In this document: in pieces, positions 1 through 8,818 of the stretch
Numbering within the stretch: position 1 is the first letter of the stretch
Layout: every line of letters begins with the position of its first letter
Source of the DNA: Bryobacterales bacterium
GTDB taxonomy: Bacteria > Acidobacteriota > Terriglobia > Bryobacterales > Bryobacteraceae
DNA length: 64,000 bases
Direction of reading: 5' to 3'
NCBI GenBank assembly: GCA_020852175.1
Contig: JADZBH010000005.1
Coordinates: 248,001 to 312,000, forward strand
The notes under the pieces: model-generated
What the model was told of the DNA's origin: nothing
The model's database searches: none
What the model saw: the letters and a program-made list of their open reading frames with translations, nothing else
Translations under genes and position numbers: made by a program

Positions 1-1260
1 AACGTCGACCAGCGGTTGATCGAATGGATTATCGATGAGTTCAAGCGCGAGCAGGGCATCGACCTGTCGAAGGACCAGATGGCGCTGCAGCGGTTGAAGG
101 AGGCGTCTGAAAAGGCCAAGATCGAGCTTTCCACCCTGCTGGAAACCGAGATCAACCTGCCTTTCATCACCGCCGACGCCAGCGGTCCCAAGCACCTGGT
201 GCTGAAGATCACGCGCGCCAAGTTCGAGCAGATGATGGAGAACATTCTCCAGCGCACGCTGGGTCCCGCCAAGCAGGCGCTGGCCGACGCCGGTATGACG
301 CCGCAGCAGATCGACGAGGTCGTCATGGTGGGCGGCTCCACCCGCATTCCGCGCATCCAGACGCTGGTGCGCGAACTGTTCGGCAAGGATCCGAACAAGA
401 GCGTGAACCCGGACGAGGTGGTGGCCGTCGGCGCCGCCGTGCAGGGTGGCGTGCTCGCCGGCGAGGTGAAGGACGTTCTTCTCTTGGACGTCACGCCCCT
501 GTCGCTCGGCATCGAGACGCTGGGCGGCGTGTTCACCAAGCTCATTGAGCGGAACACGACCATTCCAACCCGCAAGAGCGAGGTGTTTTCGACCGCGGCC
601 GACAACCAGACGTCGGTGGAGATCAAGGTGTACCAGGGCGAACGCGCCATGGCCCGTGACAACCGTCTGCTGGGCGTCTTCCAGTTGGTCGGCCTCCCGC
701 CGGCTCCGCGCGGCGTGCCGCAGGTGGAGGTTACCTTCGACATCGACGCCAACGGCATTCTGAACGTGAGCGCCAAGGACCGCGCCACGAACAACGAACA
801 AAAGATCACCATCACCTCCAGCTCCGGCCTCAGCAAGGATGAGGTCGAGAAGATGGCCAAGGACGCCGAGTCGCACACGGCCGACGACCGCACGCGCAAG
901 GAAGAGATCGAATTGCGCAACCAGGCCGACTCGATGATCTACAGTGTCGAGAAAATGCTTCGCGAGCACCGCGAAAAGATCGGTGAAAGCGACGCCAAGA
1001 CAGTGGAAGAGGCCGTGGCCGAAACCAGGAAAGCGGTCGAGGAAGGCGGCAAGGAAAAGATCCAGGCAGCCATGGACAAGCTCACGGCCAGTTCGCACAA
1101 GCTGGCCGAGGCGATGTACAAGTCCTCGACGCCGCCTGGCGGCGACGGCGCGGCGCCGGGCCAGGGCGCTCCGGGCGGGGCGGGCAGCGCTCCGGGCGGC
1201 GGTAAGCCCGCCGACAACGTCGTCGATGCCGAGTTCGTCGATGTCGACGACAAGAAGTAA
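1..1260 (+). CDS. dnaK: Chaperone DnaK (Hsp70), 5' part outside window
   Basis: The frame is open from base 1, so the first roughly 220 residues (most of the ATPase domain) lie outside the window and 419 residues remain. The rest of the nucleotide-binding domain is visible, including the VGGSTRIP and [12 protein letters not shown] stretches. The substrate-binding domain follows, with the linker [19 protein letters not shown] and the segment [20 protein letters not shown] helical lid and a Gly/Pro-rich tail end in [13 protein letters not shown], the usual Hsp70 tail. DnaK folds client proteins with DnaJ and GrpE in the cytoplasm. It leads a unit with dnaJ and an hspR-type repressor. grpE is not between dnaK and dnaJ, so it must be upstream or elsewhere. 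Confidence 0.98.
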   Translation, partial: NVDQRLIEWIIDEFKREQGIDLSKDQMALQRLKEASEKAKIELSTLLETEINLPFITADASGPKHLVLKITRAKFEQMMENILQRTLGPAKQALADAGMTPQQIDEVVMVGGSTRIPRIQTLVRELFGKDPNKSVNPDEVVAVGAAVQGGVLAGEVKDVLLLDVTPLSLGIETLGGVFTKLIERNTTIPTRKSEVFSTAADNQTSVEIKVYQGERAMARDNRLLGVFQLVGLPPAPRGVPQVEVTFDIDANGILNVSAKDRATNNEQKITITSSSGLSKDEVEKMAKDAESHTADDRTRKEEIELRNQADSMIYSVEKMLREHREKIGESDAKTVEEAVAETRKAVEEGGKEKIQAAMDKLTASSHKLAEAMYKSSTPPGGDGAAPGQGAPGGAGSAPGGGKPADNVVDAEFVDVDDKK

Positions 1261-1276
1261 GCGTTCTTAAGGGAGG

Positions 1277-1305
1277 GCCGGAGAGGGGCGCATCCTCTCT
1301 CCGGC
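1277..1305 (+). promoter_or_regulatory. Strong hairpin between dnaK and dnaJ
   Basis: GCCGGAGAG (1277-1285) is exactly complementary to CTCTCCGGC (1297-1305). Three further inner pairs (one G-U) give a 12-bp stem closing a five-base loop, CGCAT. It starts 16 nt after the dnaK stop and ends 7 nt before the dnaJ ATG, so it would occupy the dnaJ ribosome-binding region. There is no T-run, so it is not a canonical terminator. Roles as attenuator, mRNA processing site or temperature-sensitive fold are inference. Confidence 0.6.
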
Positions 1306-1312
1306 GCCGGCC

Positions 1313-2491
1313 ATGAAACCCAAACACGATTACTACGAGACGTTGGGGCTGAAGCGCGGCGCGGGCGAAGACGAGGTCCGCAAGGCGTACCGCCGTCTGG
1401 CGCGCAAACACCATCCCGACGTGAACCCTGGCGACAAAGCGGCGGAGGACCGTTTCAAGGATGTCCAGGAAGCCTACGATGTGTTGAGCGATTCCAAGAA
1501 GCGCCAGATGTACGATCAGTTCGGCTTCTATTCCGATTCAGGCTTTCCGGGCGCGGGTGCGGGCGCGCAGCAGAATCCCGGCGGTTTCGGTTTCGGCGGT
1601 TTCGACTTCACCGACATGTTCGGGAAGGGCGGCGGCGCTCAAGCAGGCGCACGCCCGGAAGATTTCGCGCACGATGCCGGCGGCAACAAGTTCAGCGACA
1701 TCTTCAGCCAGTTCTTCGGCGGCAACCGCCGCGGCCAGCGCCAGCCCGAAAAGGGCGCCGACCTGGAATACACCCTGAACATCGACTTTTGGCGCAGCAT
1801 GAAAGGCACCCAGGCGAAGCTGAACATCGACCGCCAGGAGCAGTGCGCCACCTGCCATGGCAGCGGCCAGTCCGGCGGCGGCAACGTGCTCTGTCCGGGA
1901 TGCAACGGCAGCGGCACGGTATCCCAGCAGGCCGGCGCCATGCGCTTCAATCTGAGTTGCCCGCGCTGCGATGGCACGGGCCGGCTGCGCAACGTCTGCA
2001 CGCAGTGCCACGGCGATGGCCGGATCAGCGCGCGCGAGACCGTGGATGTGCGCATTCCCGCCGGAGTGCAGGGCGGCGACCGCCTGCGTGTGGCGGGCAA
2101 GGGAAACGCCGGCACCATGGGCGCTCCGTCGGGCGATCTCTACATCACCGTGAACGTCGAGCCGCATGCTTTCTTCCAGCGCGAAGGCGACGATATCCGC
2201 ATTCAGATTCCCGTGACGGTATGGGAAGCGGCGCTGGGCACGAAAATCGAGGTCCCCACCATCGACGGCCGTGCCTTGCTGAAGATTCCGCAGGGCACCC
2301 AGAACGGCCAGCGGTTCCGTTTGCGGGAACGCGGCGTGAACAACGCCCGCAAGGGCAAGCGCGGCGACGAGATTGTCGAAGTAGCCGTCCAGGCCCCCAA
2401 GGCCCACGACGAACGCACCCGCGAAATTCTTCGCGAGCTGGCGCAACTGCATGAAGAGGACCCAAGAGCCGAAATGTGGGCGAAGATATAG
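1313..2491 (+). CDS. dnaJ: Chaperone DnaJ (Hsp40, type I)
   Basis: The 392-residue protein has the full type I order. A J domain covers about residues 6-70, with HPD at 34-36 that stimulates DnaK ATPase. A Gly/Phe-rich linker runs to about 150. Four zinc-binding CxxCxGxG repeats ([32 protein letters not shown]) lie between about 178 and 235, followed by the C-terminal substrate-binding domains. The ATG at 1313 directly precedes the J domain. No clear Shine-Dalgarno is free, because a strong hairpin fills the 52-bp gap after dnaK. It is probably co-transcribed with dnaK, so translation may depend on opening of that hairpin. Confidence 0.97.
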   Translation: MKPKHDYYETLGLKRGAGEDEVRKAYRRLARKHHPDVNPGDKAAEDRFKDVQEAYDVLSDSKKRQMYDQFGFYSDSGFPGAGAGAQQNPGGFGFGGFDFTDMFGKGGGAQAGARPEDFAHDAGGNKFSDIFSQFFGGNRRGQRQPEKGADLEYTLNIDFWRSMKGTQAKLNIDRQEQCATCHGSGQSGGGNVLCPGCNGSGTVSQQAGAMRFNLSCPRCDGTGRLRNVCTQCHGDGRISARETVDVRIPAGVQGGDRLRVAGKGNAGTMGAPSGDLYITVNVEPHAFFQREGDDIRIQIPVTVWEAALGTKIEVPTIDGRALLKIPQGTQNGQRFRLRERGVNNARKGKRGDEIVEVAVQAPKAHDERTREILRELAQLHEEDPRAEMWAKI

Positions 2492-2504
2492 ACGGGCGAA
2501 AACG

Positions 2505-2945
2505 ATGAAACGATCGCGCAGCAAGGCGGCCTACATGATCTCGGCCGTCTCGGAACAGTACGGAATCCACCCGCAAACCCTTCGCCTGTATGAGCGCGAA
2601 GGCTTGCTGAAGCCTTCCCGCAGCGACGGCAACACGCGCCTGTACACCGATGAAGACCTGGAGCGCCTGGAGATCATCCTCAAGCTGACGCGCGACCTCG
2701 GCGTGAACCTCGCCGGCGTCGAAATCATCCTGAACATGAGGGCGCGGATGGAAACCATGCAGCGGCAGATGGAAGAGTTCATCTCCACGCTCAACCACGA
2801 GTTGGCCCACCGCGTCCCGCAAGCCGACACCGAGCCCGCGAACTCGCTCGTCCCCGTGCTGCGCATGACCGAGGTGACACTCTCGCGTCCCGCCGCCGAA
2901 TCCAAGCCCGCCAAACCGTCCCGCGCGCGCGCCAAGCGCTCCTGA
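2505..2945 (+). CDS. hspR: HspR-type MerR-family heat-shock repressor
   Basis: 146 residues. The N-terminal winged helix of the MerR family is clear at residues 10-75, with QTLRLYEREGLLKPSRSDG and NTRLYTDEDLERLEIILKL. The match is specifically to the HspR branch, including LTRDLGVNLAGVEIILNM. A short coiled segment follows, without the metal-binding cysteines of MerR proper. HspR represses dnaK-type operons by binding inverted repeats (HAIR) and uses DnaK as co-repressor in actinobacteria. Its position after dnaJ fits autoregulation, but the operator would lie upstream of dnaK, outside the window. I chose the ATG at 2505. The in-frame ATG at 2451 would run into dnaJ and add an unconserved extension. 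Confidence 0.9.
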   Translation: MKRSRSKAAYMISAVSEQYGIHPQTLRLYEREGLLKPSRSDGNTRLYTDEDLERLEIILKLTRDLGVNLAGVEIILNMRARMETMQRQMEEFISTLNHELAHRVPQADTEPANSLVPVLRMTEVTLSRPAAESKPAKPSRARAKRS

Positions 2946-2980
2946 ACCAGCCCTTCTGGCCCTGCCCGCGTACCTGCCCG

Positions 2981-2986
2981 TACAAT
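2981..2986 (+). promoter_or_regulatory. -10-like TACAAT close to start codon
   Basis: TACAAT ends 10 bases before the ATG at 2996, and no Shine-Dalgarno lies between. If used, the transcript would start about three bases before the ATG. No good -35 box is visible. Confidence 0.4.
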
Positions 2987-2995
2987 AGAGCTTTC

Positions 2996-3406
2996 ATGAC
3001 GCAGCAGCCTTTATCAGCCACTCCCGACGACATCACCTTCGCCGCGCGGCTTCTGGAACAGATTGAGCTATTCCTCACGGGCGCGGCCAGTGAGAACGCC
3101 GTCTCCGCCGCCCTGCCCGCCGAACCGGCTCACCCGGCCCTGCGGGAGATCCGCCGCGACCTGCTCGCCACCCTGCGCGAGGAACGCGGCAACTGGGATG
3201 CCATGCGGCCGCGCTTCACCCTGGATGCCGAGTTGCTGGCCAGCTTCGAATGGCACTCCGCGCGCTCCGCGCATTGCCGCGAGGCCGTCTGGGAGCGTAT
3301 GCGGGATTATCCGTTTCTCGACAGAAACGAAATTGGAGCCGAGGTGCGCCGCTGCCTCGAAGACTGCCCGCCCTACCGGATTCGCGGCCATCACGCCGCC
3401 CGCTGA
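2996..3406 (+). CDS. Hypothetical protein, helical
   Basis: 136 residues, not recognised. There is no signal peptide or membrane segment. The sequence is rich in Leu, Arg, Glu and Ala, with a segment around residues 36-75 that looks alpha-helical and a C-terminal part containing WERMRDYPFLDRNEIGAEVRRCL. It stands alone after hspR and converges on the gene at 3414 with a 7-bp gap. GC-rich codon use matches its neighbours, which supports real coding. The start follows a TACAAT hexamer by 10 bases with no ribosome-binding site, so it may be nearly leaderless. Confidence 0.65.
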   Translation: MTQQPLSATPDDITFAARLLEQIELFLTGAASENAVSAALPAEPAHPALREIRRDLLATLREERGNWDAMRPRFTLDAELLASFEWHSARSAHCREAVWERMRDYPFLDRNEIGAEVRRCLEDCPPYRIRGHHAAR

Positions 3407-3413
3407 ATCGCGG

Positions 3414-3911
3414 CTAGAACTTCAACCGGGGACTGCACACGGGCCACGGCGAGAATCCGACCGCTCCGTCCTCCCGGTTCACCATCAGATTCAGCTCCGT
3501 ATCGTCGAACCGGAGCACGCGAATGATGCTCCCGGCACAATCGTCTGGTGGCTTGAAGCGCAACAGGAACCGCCGGGCCGCGCCGCCCGTGTGCCCGCTG
3601 CGCAGAATCACGCCCTGGCCCGCATTCTTGAACCGGCCCTCGGGGCCCCAGTCTTCAAGAAACTTCGGGTACGCGTAGTCGGTGCACGGCGTCCGGCTCG
3701 TACAGCCGAACATCGCGTATCCCTTCTGGTAGTTCCTGGCCTTGAGAGCTTCCACGAACTCGTTCAGCCTGCGCTCCTCGCTAAAGTTGCGGAAGAACAT
3801 CCACCAGATAAAGAGCGCTCCCAGCACCGCTACCAGTGTCAGCGCGATCTTTCTTCTGATTTCCGACCGGCGTTCGTCCTCGACGCCGTATCCGCTCATG
3901 TAGTCGGCCAC
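3414..3911 (-). CDS. Hypothetical membrane-anchored protein
   Basis: 165 residues. A charged N-terminus (about 22 residues) precedes one hydrophobic helix (IALTLVAVLGALFIWWMFF), giving a single anchor with the rest probably in the periplasm. The soluble part (residues 45-165) contains four cysteines (CTSRTPC, DDC, PVC) that could form disulphides. The fold resembles small NTF2-like proteins only vaguely and I do not assign it. The gene lies 10 bp downstream of the Skp-like gene on the same strand, so the two are probably co-transcribed and a role at the envelope is plausible. Confidence 0.7.
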   Translation of the reverse strand: MADYMSGYGVEDERRSEIRRKIALTLVAVLGALFIWWMFFRNFSEERRLNEFVEALKARNYQKGYAMFGCTSRTPCTDYAYPKFLEDWGPEGRFKNAGQGVILRSGHTGGAARRFLLRFKPPDDCAGSIIRVLRFDDTELNLMVNREDGAVGFSPWPVCSPRLKF

Positions 3912-3921
3912 GTGTGACCTC

Positions 3922-4437
3922 CTACTTCGCGGGATAGGCTTTGTCGTACTCCGCCGTCACGGCGGGCGTCACGTCCAACGTGGGCTTGAAGTAGAGCGTG
4001 TTGCCCGAATCCACAACTACGTCAACGCCTTGCGCCTCAGCCACTTTCTTGATCACTTCCTGGATGCGCTGCCCGCCGCGTTGCAGAATGTCGTTGCGGT
4101 CACGCTCCACGTCGGCTTGCATGTCCTCGGTCTGGCGCTTCAGTTCCACTTGCGCCCGCTGGGCCCGCACCATCATGTCCTGCTCGGCCGCTGGCTGCAG
4201 CTTGCCCGCGTTGGTCTGTAGATTTCGCTGAATCTCAGCGATTTCGCGCTGCAACTTGTCGATGGCTTCCTGACGGGGACGGTACCTCGTCTCCATGTCG
4301 GACTGAGCTTTTTTCATCTCGGCCGTATCGAGCAACGCCTTTTGCAGGTTGATGATGGCCACCTTGGACTGGGCCTGAGCGGCCGCAACGGCCAGAAACA
4401 GGGACGCGACAAGACACAGACGGGAAACACGAAACAT
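3922..4437 (-). CDS. OmpH/Skp-family periplasmic chaperone
   Basis: 171 residues. A signal peptide (MFRVSRLCLVASLFLAVAAAQAQ) is followed by the short beta segment KVAIINLQKALLDTAEMKKA typical of OmpH/Skp. A long charged coiled coil then covers about residues 50-130, with a C-terminal segment ending in VTPAVTAEYDKAYP. Skp trimers hold unfolded outer-membrane proteins in the periplasm. I chose the ATG at 4437 because AAGGAG lies 12 bases upstream and the signal peptide begins there. The in-frame ATG at 4470 would place that motif inside the gene. In proteobacteria skp neighbours lpxD; here lpxD lies 5 kb away. Confidence 0.88.
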   Translation of the reverse strand: MFRVSRLCLVASLFLAVAAAQAQSKVAIINLQKALLDTAEMKKAQSDMETRYRPRQEAIDKLQREIAEIQRNLQTNAGKLQPAAEQDMMVRAQRAQVELKRQTEDMQADVERDRNDILQRGGQRIQEVIKKVAEAQGVDVVVDSGNTLYFKPTLDVTPAVTAEYDKAYPAK

Positions 4438-4513
4438 GGAAGCGGAGAACTCCTTGCGAGAAATGTGCATTTTCAGGCTAACACAGCGCGCCGGAACCGC
4501 GGCGGCCTCGCGT

Positions 4514-4519
4514 TACACT
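4514..4519 (+). promoter_or_regulatory. -10-like TACACT close to start codon
   Basis: TACACT ends 7 bases before the ATG at 4526, so transcription could start at the initiation codon itself. No Shine-Dalgarno is present and no -35 box is evident. Confidence 0.4.
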
Positions 4520-4525
4520 GTCCCT

Positions 4526-4966
4526 ATGCCCCCGATTCGCTCCCAGGCGACTTACGACGACGTCAATCTCCTGCTTCGCCTCTACGAGATGCGCCGTGAG
4601 ACGCGCATGCGCGAGGCGCGCGCCTGGTTCACGGCCAGTTTTCGCCCCCAGTCCTGGGCCGAGACCCTGGAAAAGTGGCCTCACGGGTCGGCCGAAAACG
4701 CCAGCATCCGCCAGGTGCTCAGCTACTGGGAGATGGTCGCCTCCTTTGTGACCTCCGGCGTGCTCTACGACGATCTTTTCTTCGAGAACACCCGCGAACT
4801 GCTGCTGTGCTATGTCCGCATCGAGAAACTCATCCCTGAAGTGCGCAAGGCAAACAACGATCCCTTCGCCTATCACAACCTCGAAACGGTGGCCCGGCGC
4901 TTCATCGAGTGGATGAACCACCGCGCGCCGGGCAGCTACGAAGCCTTCGCCAAGCGCGTCGGCTAG
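4526..4966 (+). CDS. Conserved-looking hypothetical protein, helical
   Basis: 146 residues, no signal peptide. The protein is strongly helical and rich in aromatic and charged residues. One stretch starts TYDDVNLLLRLYEMRRE, and a second region reads VLSYWEMVASFVTSGVLYDDLFFEN, ending with FIEWMNHRAPGSYEAF. It may belong to a small DUF family common in Acidobacteriota, but I cannot name it. The ATG at 4526 is preferred over an upstream ATG at 4436 because it follows a -10-like hexamer and removes an unconserved 30-residue extension that overlaps the Skp start. Its stop shares CTAG with the stop of tsaE on the other strand. Confidence 0.7.
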   Translation: MPPIRSQATYDDVNLLLRLYEMRRETRMREARAWFTASFRPQSWAETLEKWPHGSAENASIRQVLSYWEMVASFVTSGVLYDDLFFENTRELLLCYVRIEKLIPEVRKANNDPFAYHNLETVARRFIEWMNHRAPGSYEAFAKRVG

Positions 4967-5388
4967 GAAATCTCGCGCACCTCCACCGTGCGCCCGCTTT
5001 CGCCGGAGCGTTCGATCCGCACTTCGTGGCGCGGCTTCGGCATGAGATGGGCAAACCGCTCGCCCCATTCGATCAGCACCAGAGCGTCGCGGTCCATGAG
5101 ATCCTCCAGTTCGAGCGTCGCCAGCTCGCGCGGCTCCTCGATCCGGTAGAGGTCGATGTGATAGAGGCTCACCGGCTCGCCGTACTCGTGAATCAGCGTG
5201 AACGTGGGGCTCGACACCTCGTCGGCCTTCGCCGCGCCGAGTCCCGCGGCGATGCCTTTGGCCAGTGTCGTCTTTCCCGCGCCCAGGCCGCCGGACAGCA
5301 GGACGACTCCGCGCCGGGGGAGCGAGGCCGCCAAACGCTCGCCCAGCGCCATGGTCTCCTCGGCCGAATTTGTTTTATACGCGTGCAT
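4963..5388 (-). CDS. tsaE: tRNA threonylcarbamoyladenosine biosynthesis ATPase TsaE
   Basis: 141 residues, the usual length. Walker A GGLGAGKTT is at residues 33-41, followed by LAKGIAAGLGA, then SPTFTLIHEYG and LYHIDLYRI as in TsaE/YjeE, with VLIEWGERF near the end. TsaE works with TsaB and TsaD to make t6A37 on ANN-decoding tRNAs in the cytoplasm. It overlaps the 3' end of nnr by 14 bp and is the last gene of the lpxD-LOG-phosphatase-nnr-tsaE unit. The yjeF-yjeE pairing is common in bacteria. Confidence 0.96.
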   Translation of the reverse strand: MHAYKTNSAEETMALGERLAASLPRRGVVLLSGGLGAGKTTLAKGIAAGLGAAKADEVSSPTFTLIHEYGEPVSLYHIDLYRIEEPRELATLELEDLMDRDALVLIEWGERFAHLMPKPRHEVRIERSGESGRTVEVREIS

Positions 5389-6805
5389 CGGCCATCGCCC
5401 TGGGCAGATACCGCAGCAGATCGGTCGCGATCAGGCACCGTTCGCCCAATTCCGCCGCCGCGAGGTCGCCCGCCCGGCCATGCAGCCAGACCGCCGCGAT
5501 GACAGCCTCGCGCGGTCTCAGCGGCGCCTGCGCCAGCAGCCCCGCGATGAGCCCCGTCAGTACATCGCCGGAGCCGCCTGTGGCCATGCCGGGGTTCCCC
5601 GTCGGGTTGATCCACACCGTGCCATCGGCGAATGCGATCAGCGTCCGGTGGCCCTTCAACACCAGCGTGCAGCGCCGCTCCCGCGCGAAAGCCCGCGCCG
5701 TGGCCAGCCGGTCCGCCTGTACCTCCGCCGTGCTCAGGCCTGCCAGCCGCGCCATCTCGCCCGGATGCGGCGTCAGGATGCAGCCGTTCACATCCAACCC
5801 TTCCGCCGCCGCGAGGTTTAGCGCATCGGCGTCCAGTACGCGAAGCGCCGGCGCCCTCAGCAGCTTTCCCAGCAGCGCCGCCGCGCCCGGCTCGGTGCCC
5901 AATCCAGGACCCACGGCCAGCACCGTCTTGCCTTCCACCGGCGGTTCGTCGAGCGGAGCCGTCATCAATTCCGGCGCCATGGGTGGCGCGCCTTCGCACG
6001 CCACCGTCACCAGTCCCGCCCCCGCCCGCAACGCGGCCAGCCCCGCCATGGCCGCCGCTCCTGACTTCCCCGCCGCTCCGCCCACGATCAACACGTGGCC
6101 GTATGTGCCTTTGTGGCTCCCGGAGGCCCGCGGCCCGAGCGCCTCGCCCGCGTCGCGCGCCTCGATGAGATGCAACCAGTGCTCCGGCTCCTCCTCGATG
6201 AAGCTCTCCGGTATCCCGATGGGCGCAACCACCAGTTCGCCCACGCGTTCCGTCTCCGTGCCGAAGTAGTGTTCCACTTTCGGCGCGGCGAAGGTCACGG
6301 TCGCCTCGGCGCGCACGCCGCCGAAGCCCAAACCCGACGGCAGGTCCACGGCCACCGTGCGAGCCTGGCCGGCCGCGTGAATTGCCCCGATCAATTCCGC
6401 GACGCGACCGCGCGGCGCACCCGCGCTTCCCGTGCCCAGCAGCGCGTCCACGATGAGGGTCGCCTCGGGGGCAAGCTCATCCGCCACCGGGCACCCGCAC
6501 ACGCGCAGCATCCGCCAGTTGGCCAGAGCATCGCCGCGCAACTCCTCCGGTTCGCAGGCCAGCACCACCTCGACGCGCGCGGCGAACCGCGTCCGCAACT
6601 GCCGCGCGATCGCCAGACCGTCGCCGCCGTTGTTCCCCTTCCCGCAGCACACCACGATGCGGTGCCGCTCCAGTGGCGCATATCTCCGGGCAAGAAACTC
6701 CACGACGCGCATCGCGGCGTTCTCCATCAGGATCAACCCCGGAATGCCGGCTTCGATCGTCCTCCGGTCCATCTCCCGCATCTGCGGCGCTGTCAGAACC
6801 TTCAT
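5375..6805 (-). CDS. nnr: Bifunctional NAD(P)HX epimerase / ADP-dependent NAD(P)HX dehydratase
   Basis: 476 residues, a full-length fusion of two repair enzymes. The N-terminal YjeF_N domain (about 1-210) contains CGKGNNGGDGLAIARQL and the VDALLGTG segment and acts as the epimerase. The C-terminal carbohydrate-kinase-like domain (about 225-470) contains VLIVGGAAGKSGAA, LTPHPGEMARL and GSGDVLTGLIAGLLAQ and acts as the ADP-dependent dehydratase. Together they restore damaged hydrated NADH and NADPH. Only 3 bp separate it from the upstream phosphatase gene, and it overlaps tsaE by 14 bp, so expression is surely coupled. Confidence 0.96.
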   Translation of the reverse strand: MKVLTAPQMREMDRRTIEAGIPGLILMENAAMRVVEFLARRYAPLERHRIVVCCGKGNNGGDGLAIARQLRTRFAARVEVVLACEPEELRGDALANWRMLRVCGCPVADELAPEATLIVDALLGTGSAGAPRGRVAELIGAIHAAGQARTVAVDLPSGLGFGGVRAEATVTFAAPKVEHYFGTETERVGELVVAPIGIPESFIEEEPEHWLHLIEARDAGEALGPRASGSHKGTYGHVLIVGGAAGKSGAAAMAGLAALRAGAGLVTVACEGAPPMAPELMTAPLDEPPVEGKTVLAVGPGLGTEPGAAALLGKLLRAPALRVLDADALNLAAAEGLDVNGCILTPHPGEMARLAGLSTAEVQADRLATARAFARERRCTLVLKGHRTLIAFADGTVWINPTGNPGMATGGSGDVLTGLIAGLLAQAPLRPREAVIAAVWLHGRAGDLAAAELGERCLIATDLLRYLPRAMADARV

Positions 6806-6808
6806 CGC

Positions 6809-8803
6809 CTACGTCCTTTTCACCACCAGCAGCGTCATATCGTCCTGCAACTCCTGCGATCCGGTGAACGTTTTCACCGCTTCGATCACCTCGGCGATGA
6901 TCTGATCGCCCTCCATGCCCGCGCAGCGTTCGGCCAACTCGCGCAGCCGCGCCTCGCCGAACATTTCACCGTACTCGTTTTCCGGTTCCGTCACACCGTC
7001 CGTGTAGCACACCAGAACATCGCCCGGTTTCAACTCCAGCCGGCTCTCCTGGTAGGGCGTCTCGGGAAACAGCCCCACCACAGTGCCGTTCACATCCAGC
7101 AGCGACGCCTTTCCTTCGCGTACAAGCACCGGCGGCAGGTGTCCGGCGTTCGTATAGGTGAGCAGCGACGAATGCGGGTCGTAGACGGCGAAGAAGAACG
7201 ATGCGTATTTTTCCGGAGCGGTGTTGGCATGCAACTGCCGGTTGATCCGGCTCACCAGTTGCGAAGTGGGAAACACCCCGAACGGCCCGCCGCCGCCGCT
7301 CCCGGCGAGCAGCCGCTGCACGTCGTGAATCACCAGCCGCAGCGAAGCCTGGAGGCTTGCCATCAGCAGCGCCGCCGAGATGCCTTTGCCGGCCACATCG
7401 GCGATCGCCACGGCCAGGCGCCCACTCTCCAACTCCTGATAATCGTAATAATCGCCAGACACCGTGCGCGCCGCGTGGCACAGCGCGTCCACGCGCAGTC
7501 CCGGCGTGGCAGGCGGCGCCTTGGGGAACAACTGGTCCTGCACCTCGCGCGCGATCTGCAACTCGGCCTGCATCCGCTCATTTTCCTTGGCCACCACCAG
7601 CAGGCGCTCCACGTTCTCCGTCATGTGGTTGAAGCTGCGGCTCAACCCGGCAATTTGCTCGCCGCCGCGTACGCGGATGCGGTGGCTGAAGTCGCCCTTC
7701 ATCACGCGCTGCGTTCCTTCGTACAGGTCCTGCACGGCGGCCGTGATCGTGGTGGTGATGCTCACGCCGATGAAGATGGAGATGAATTCCACCACGATCA
7801 GCAGGATCCCCAGCGTGTACATGTAAGCCGCCAGTCCGCTTTCGGTGCGCCGGGAAAACAAGGTTCGCGCCACGGCGCTGATGCGCGAATGCACGCTCAA
7901 CAGCGCCGTGTCCGATTGCGCCAGGTTGTCCCAGAAATAAATGGGAACCTGCGTCGCCCACAACAGCTCGAAGTCGAACCGGTTCACGGGTGGCGGCACC
8001 GCCTGCACCGCTTCCTCCTCTTCCGCGCGCGAGCTGAGCGGATAGAACCCGATCGGCCTCCGCTTGAACGGTTGCGCCGCTGCCGGATCGAAGTGCAGCA
8101 CGCCCACTTCGCACAGCCCCGGCGCCAGGTCGCTGAAGAACTTCCGGCTCAGCGGCGCCAGCAGCGACACCTCGCGCCGAGGCGTCAGCACATGCGCCCA
8201 GCCGAAGAGGTATCCGTCACGCACGACAAGCCCGGAAGCCGTGCCGCGAGCGGGCGTACGTTCAATCGGCTCCGAACCGCCTGGGAACGCGAACGTGCGC
8301 GACGGCGCGTGCACGGTGATCCGCAGTCCGGGGAAGCTCTGCCGGTGCACCACGCCGATCCGGTCCACCGCCGGTTCCAGCGCGTCGTCCGGCCCTTGCG
8401 CAAGGCTCTCGGCGCCCAGCATCAGTTGCGCGATCCGCCGCTCGTACTCGGAATGCACCAGGTACACCGCGAACTGTCCCGCTGTCTCCTTCGCCGAGTA
8501 GCCCGCCAAGCCCACCACCAGCAGCAGCGGAATCACGGCGATGAACAGGAACGCCACCAGCATCCGGTTCCGCAGGTTCCAGATGAAATGCCGCAACAGC
8601 CGCCGCGCCCATTTCACGAACGACCATCCGAACGCCGCCGCCGTCAGCAGCAACGCCAGCAGCAGCAACCCCACCTGCGCCCCCGCAAGCTGCGCCGCCA
8701 CGCATAAGGCGGCCCCGGCCAGGGTCAGCTTCTCGGAGGCCTCCCATCGCGGCAGCCAGTCCCGCCAGCTCAGGCCGACCTGTGGACCCGCGTCCCCGTT
8801 CAT
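6809..8803 (-). CDS. Membrane sensor with HAMP and SpoIIE-type PP2C phosphatase domain
   Basis: 664 residues. Two N-terminal membrane helices (residues 25-65) and a third near 85-105 (FLFIAVIPLLLVVGLAGY) lead into an extracytoplasmic sensor region of roughly 220 residues. A further membrane segment (LGILLIVVEFISIFIGVSI) is followed by a HAMP linker (GTQRVMKGDFSHRIRVRGG). The C-terminal SpoIIE/PP2C domain shows VSGDYYDYQ, IADVAGKGISAALLMA, YTNAGHLPPVL, CYTDGVTEPEN and a terminal DDMTLLVVKR, so the Mn/Mg aspartates are present. Such proteins are serine/threonine phosphatases that usually switch anti-sigma-factor antagonists. No partner kinase or antagonist is nearby. It lies 15 bp after the LOG gene and 3 bp before nnr. 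Confidence 0.92.
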   Translation of the reverse strand: MNGDAGPQVGLSWRDWLPRWEASEKLTLAGAALCVAAQLAGAQVGLLLLALLLTAAAFGWSFVKWARRLLRHFIWNLRNRMLVAFLFIAVIPLLLVVGLAGYSAKETAGQFAVYLVHSEYERRIAQLMLGAESLAQGPDDALEPAVDRIGVVHRQSFPGLRITVHAPSRTFAFPGGSEPIERTPARGTASGLVVRDGYLFGWAHVLTPRREVSLLAPLSRKFFSDLAPGLCEVGVLHFDPAAAQPFKRRPIGFYPLSSRAEEEEAVQAVPPPVNRFDFELLWATQVPIYFWDNLAQSDTALLSVHSRISAVARTLFSRRTESGLAAYMYTLGILLIVVEFISIFIGVSITTTITAAVQDLYEGTQRVMKGDFSHRIRVRGGEQIAGLSRSFNHMTENVERLLVVAKENERMQAELQIAREVQDQLFPKAPPATPGLRVDALCHAARTVSGDYYDYQELESGRLAVAIADVAGKGISAALLMASLQASLRLVIHDVQRLLAGSGGGGPFGVFPTSQLVSRINRQLHANTAPEKYASFFFAVYDPHSSLLTYTNAGHLPPVLVREGKASLLDVNGTVVGLFPETPYQESRLELKPGDVLVCYTDGVTEPENEYGEMFGEARLRELAERCAGMEGDQIIAEVIEAVKTFTGSQELQDDMTLLVVKRT

Positions 8804-8818
8804 ATGCTCCCGTTGCGC

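Noticed and set aside
1277..1305. Rho-independent terminator after dnaK
   Set aside because: No T-run follows the stem, and dnaJ starts 7 bases later.
1538..2524. Minus-strand open frame opposite dnaJ
   Set aside because: dnaJ zinc repeats and J domain prove the plus strand; the opposite frame has no motif.
6095..8707. 870-codon plus-strand open frame
   Set aside because: It is the antisense shadow of nnr and the phosphatase gene in GC-rich DNA; no family motif and odd composition rich in His, Gln and Arg.
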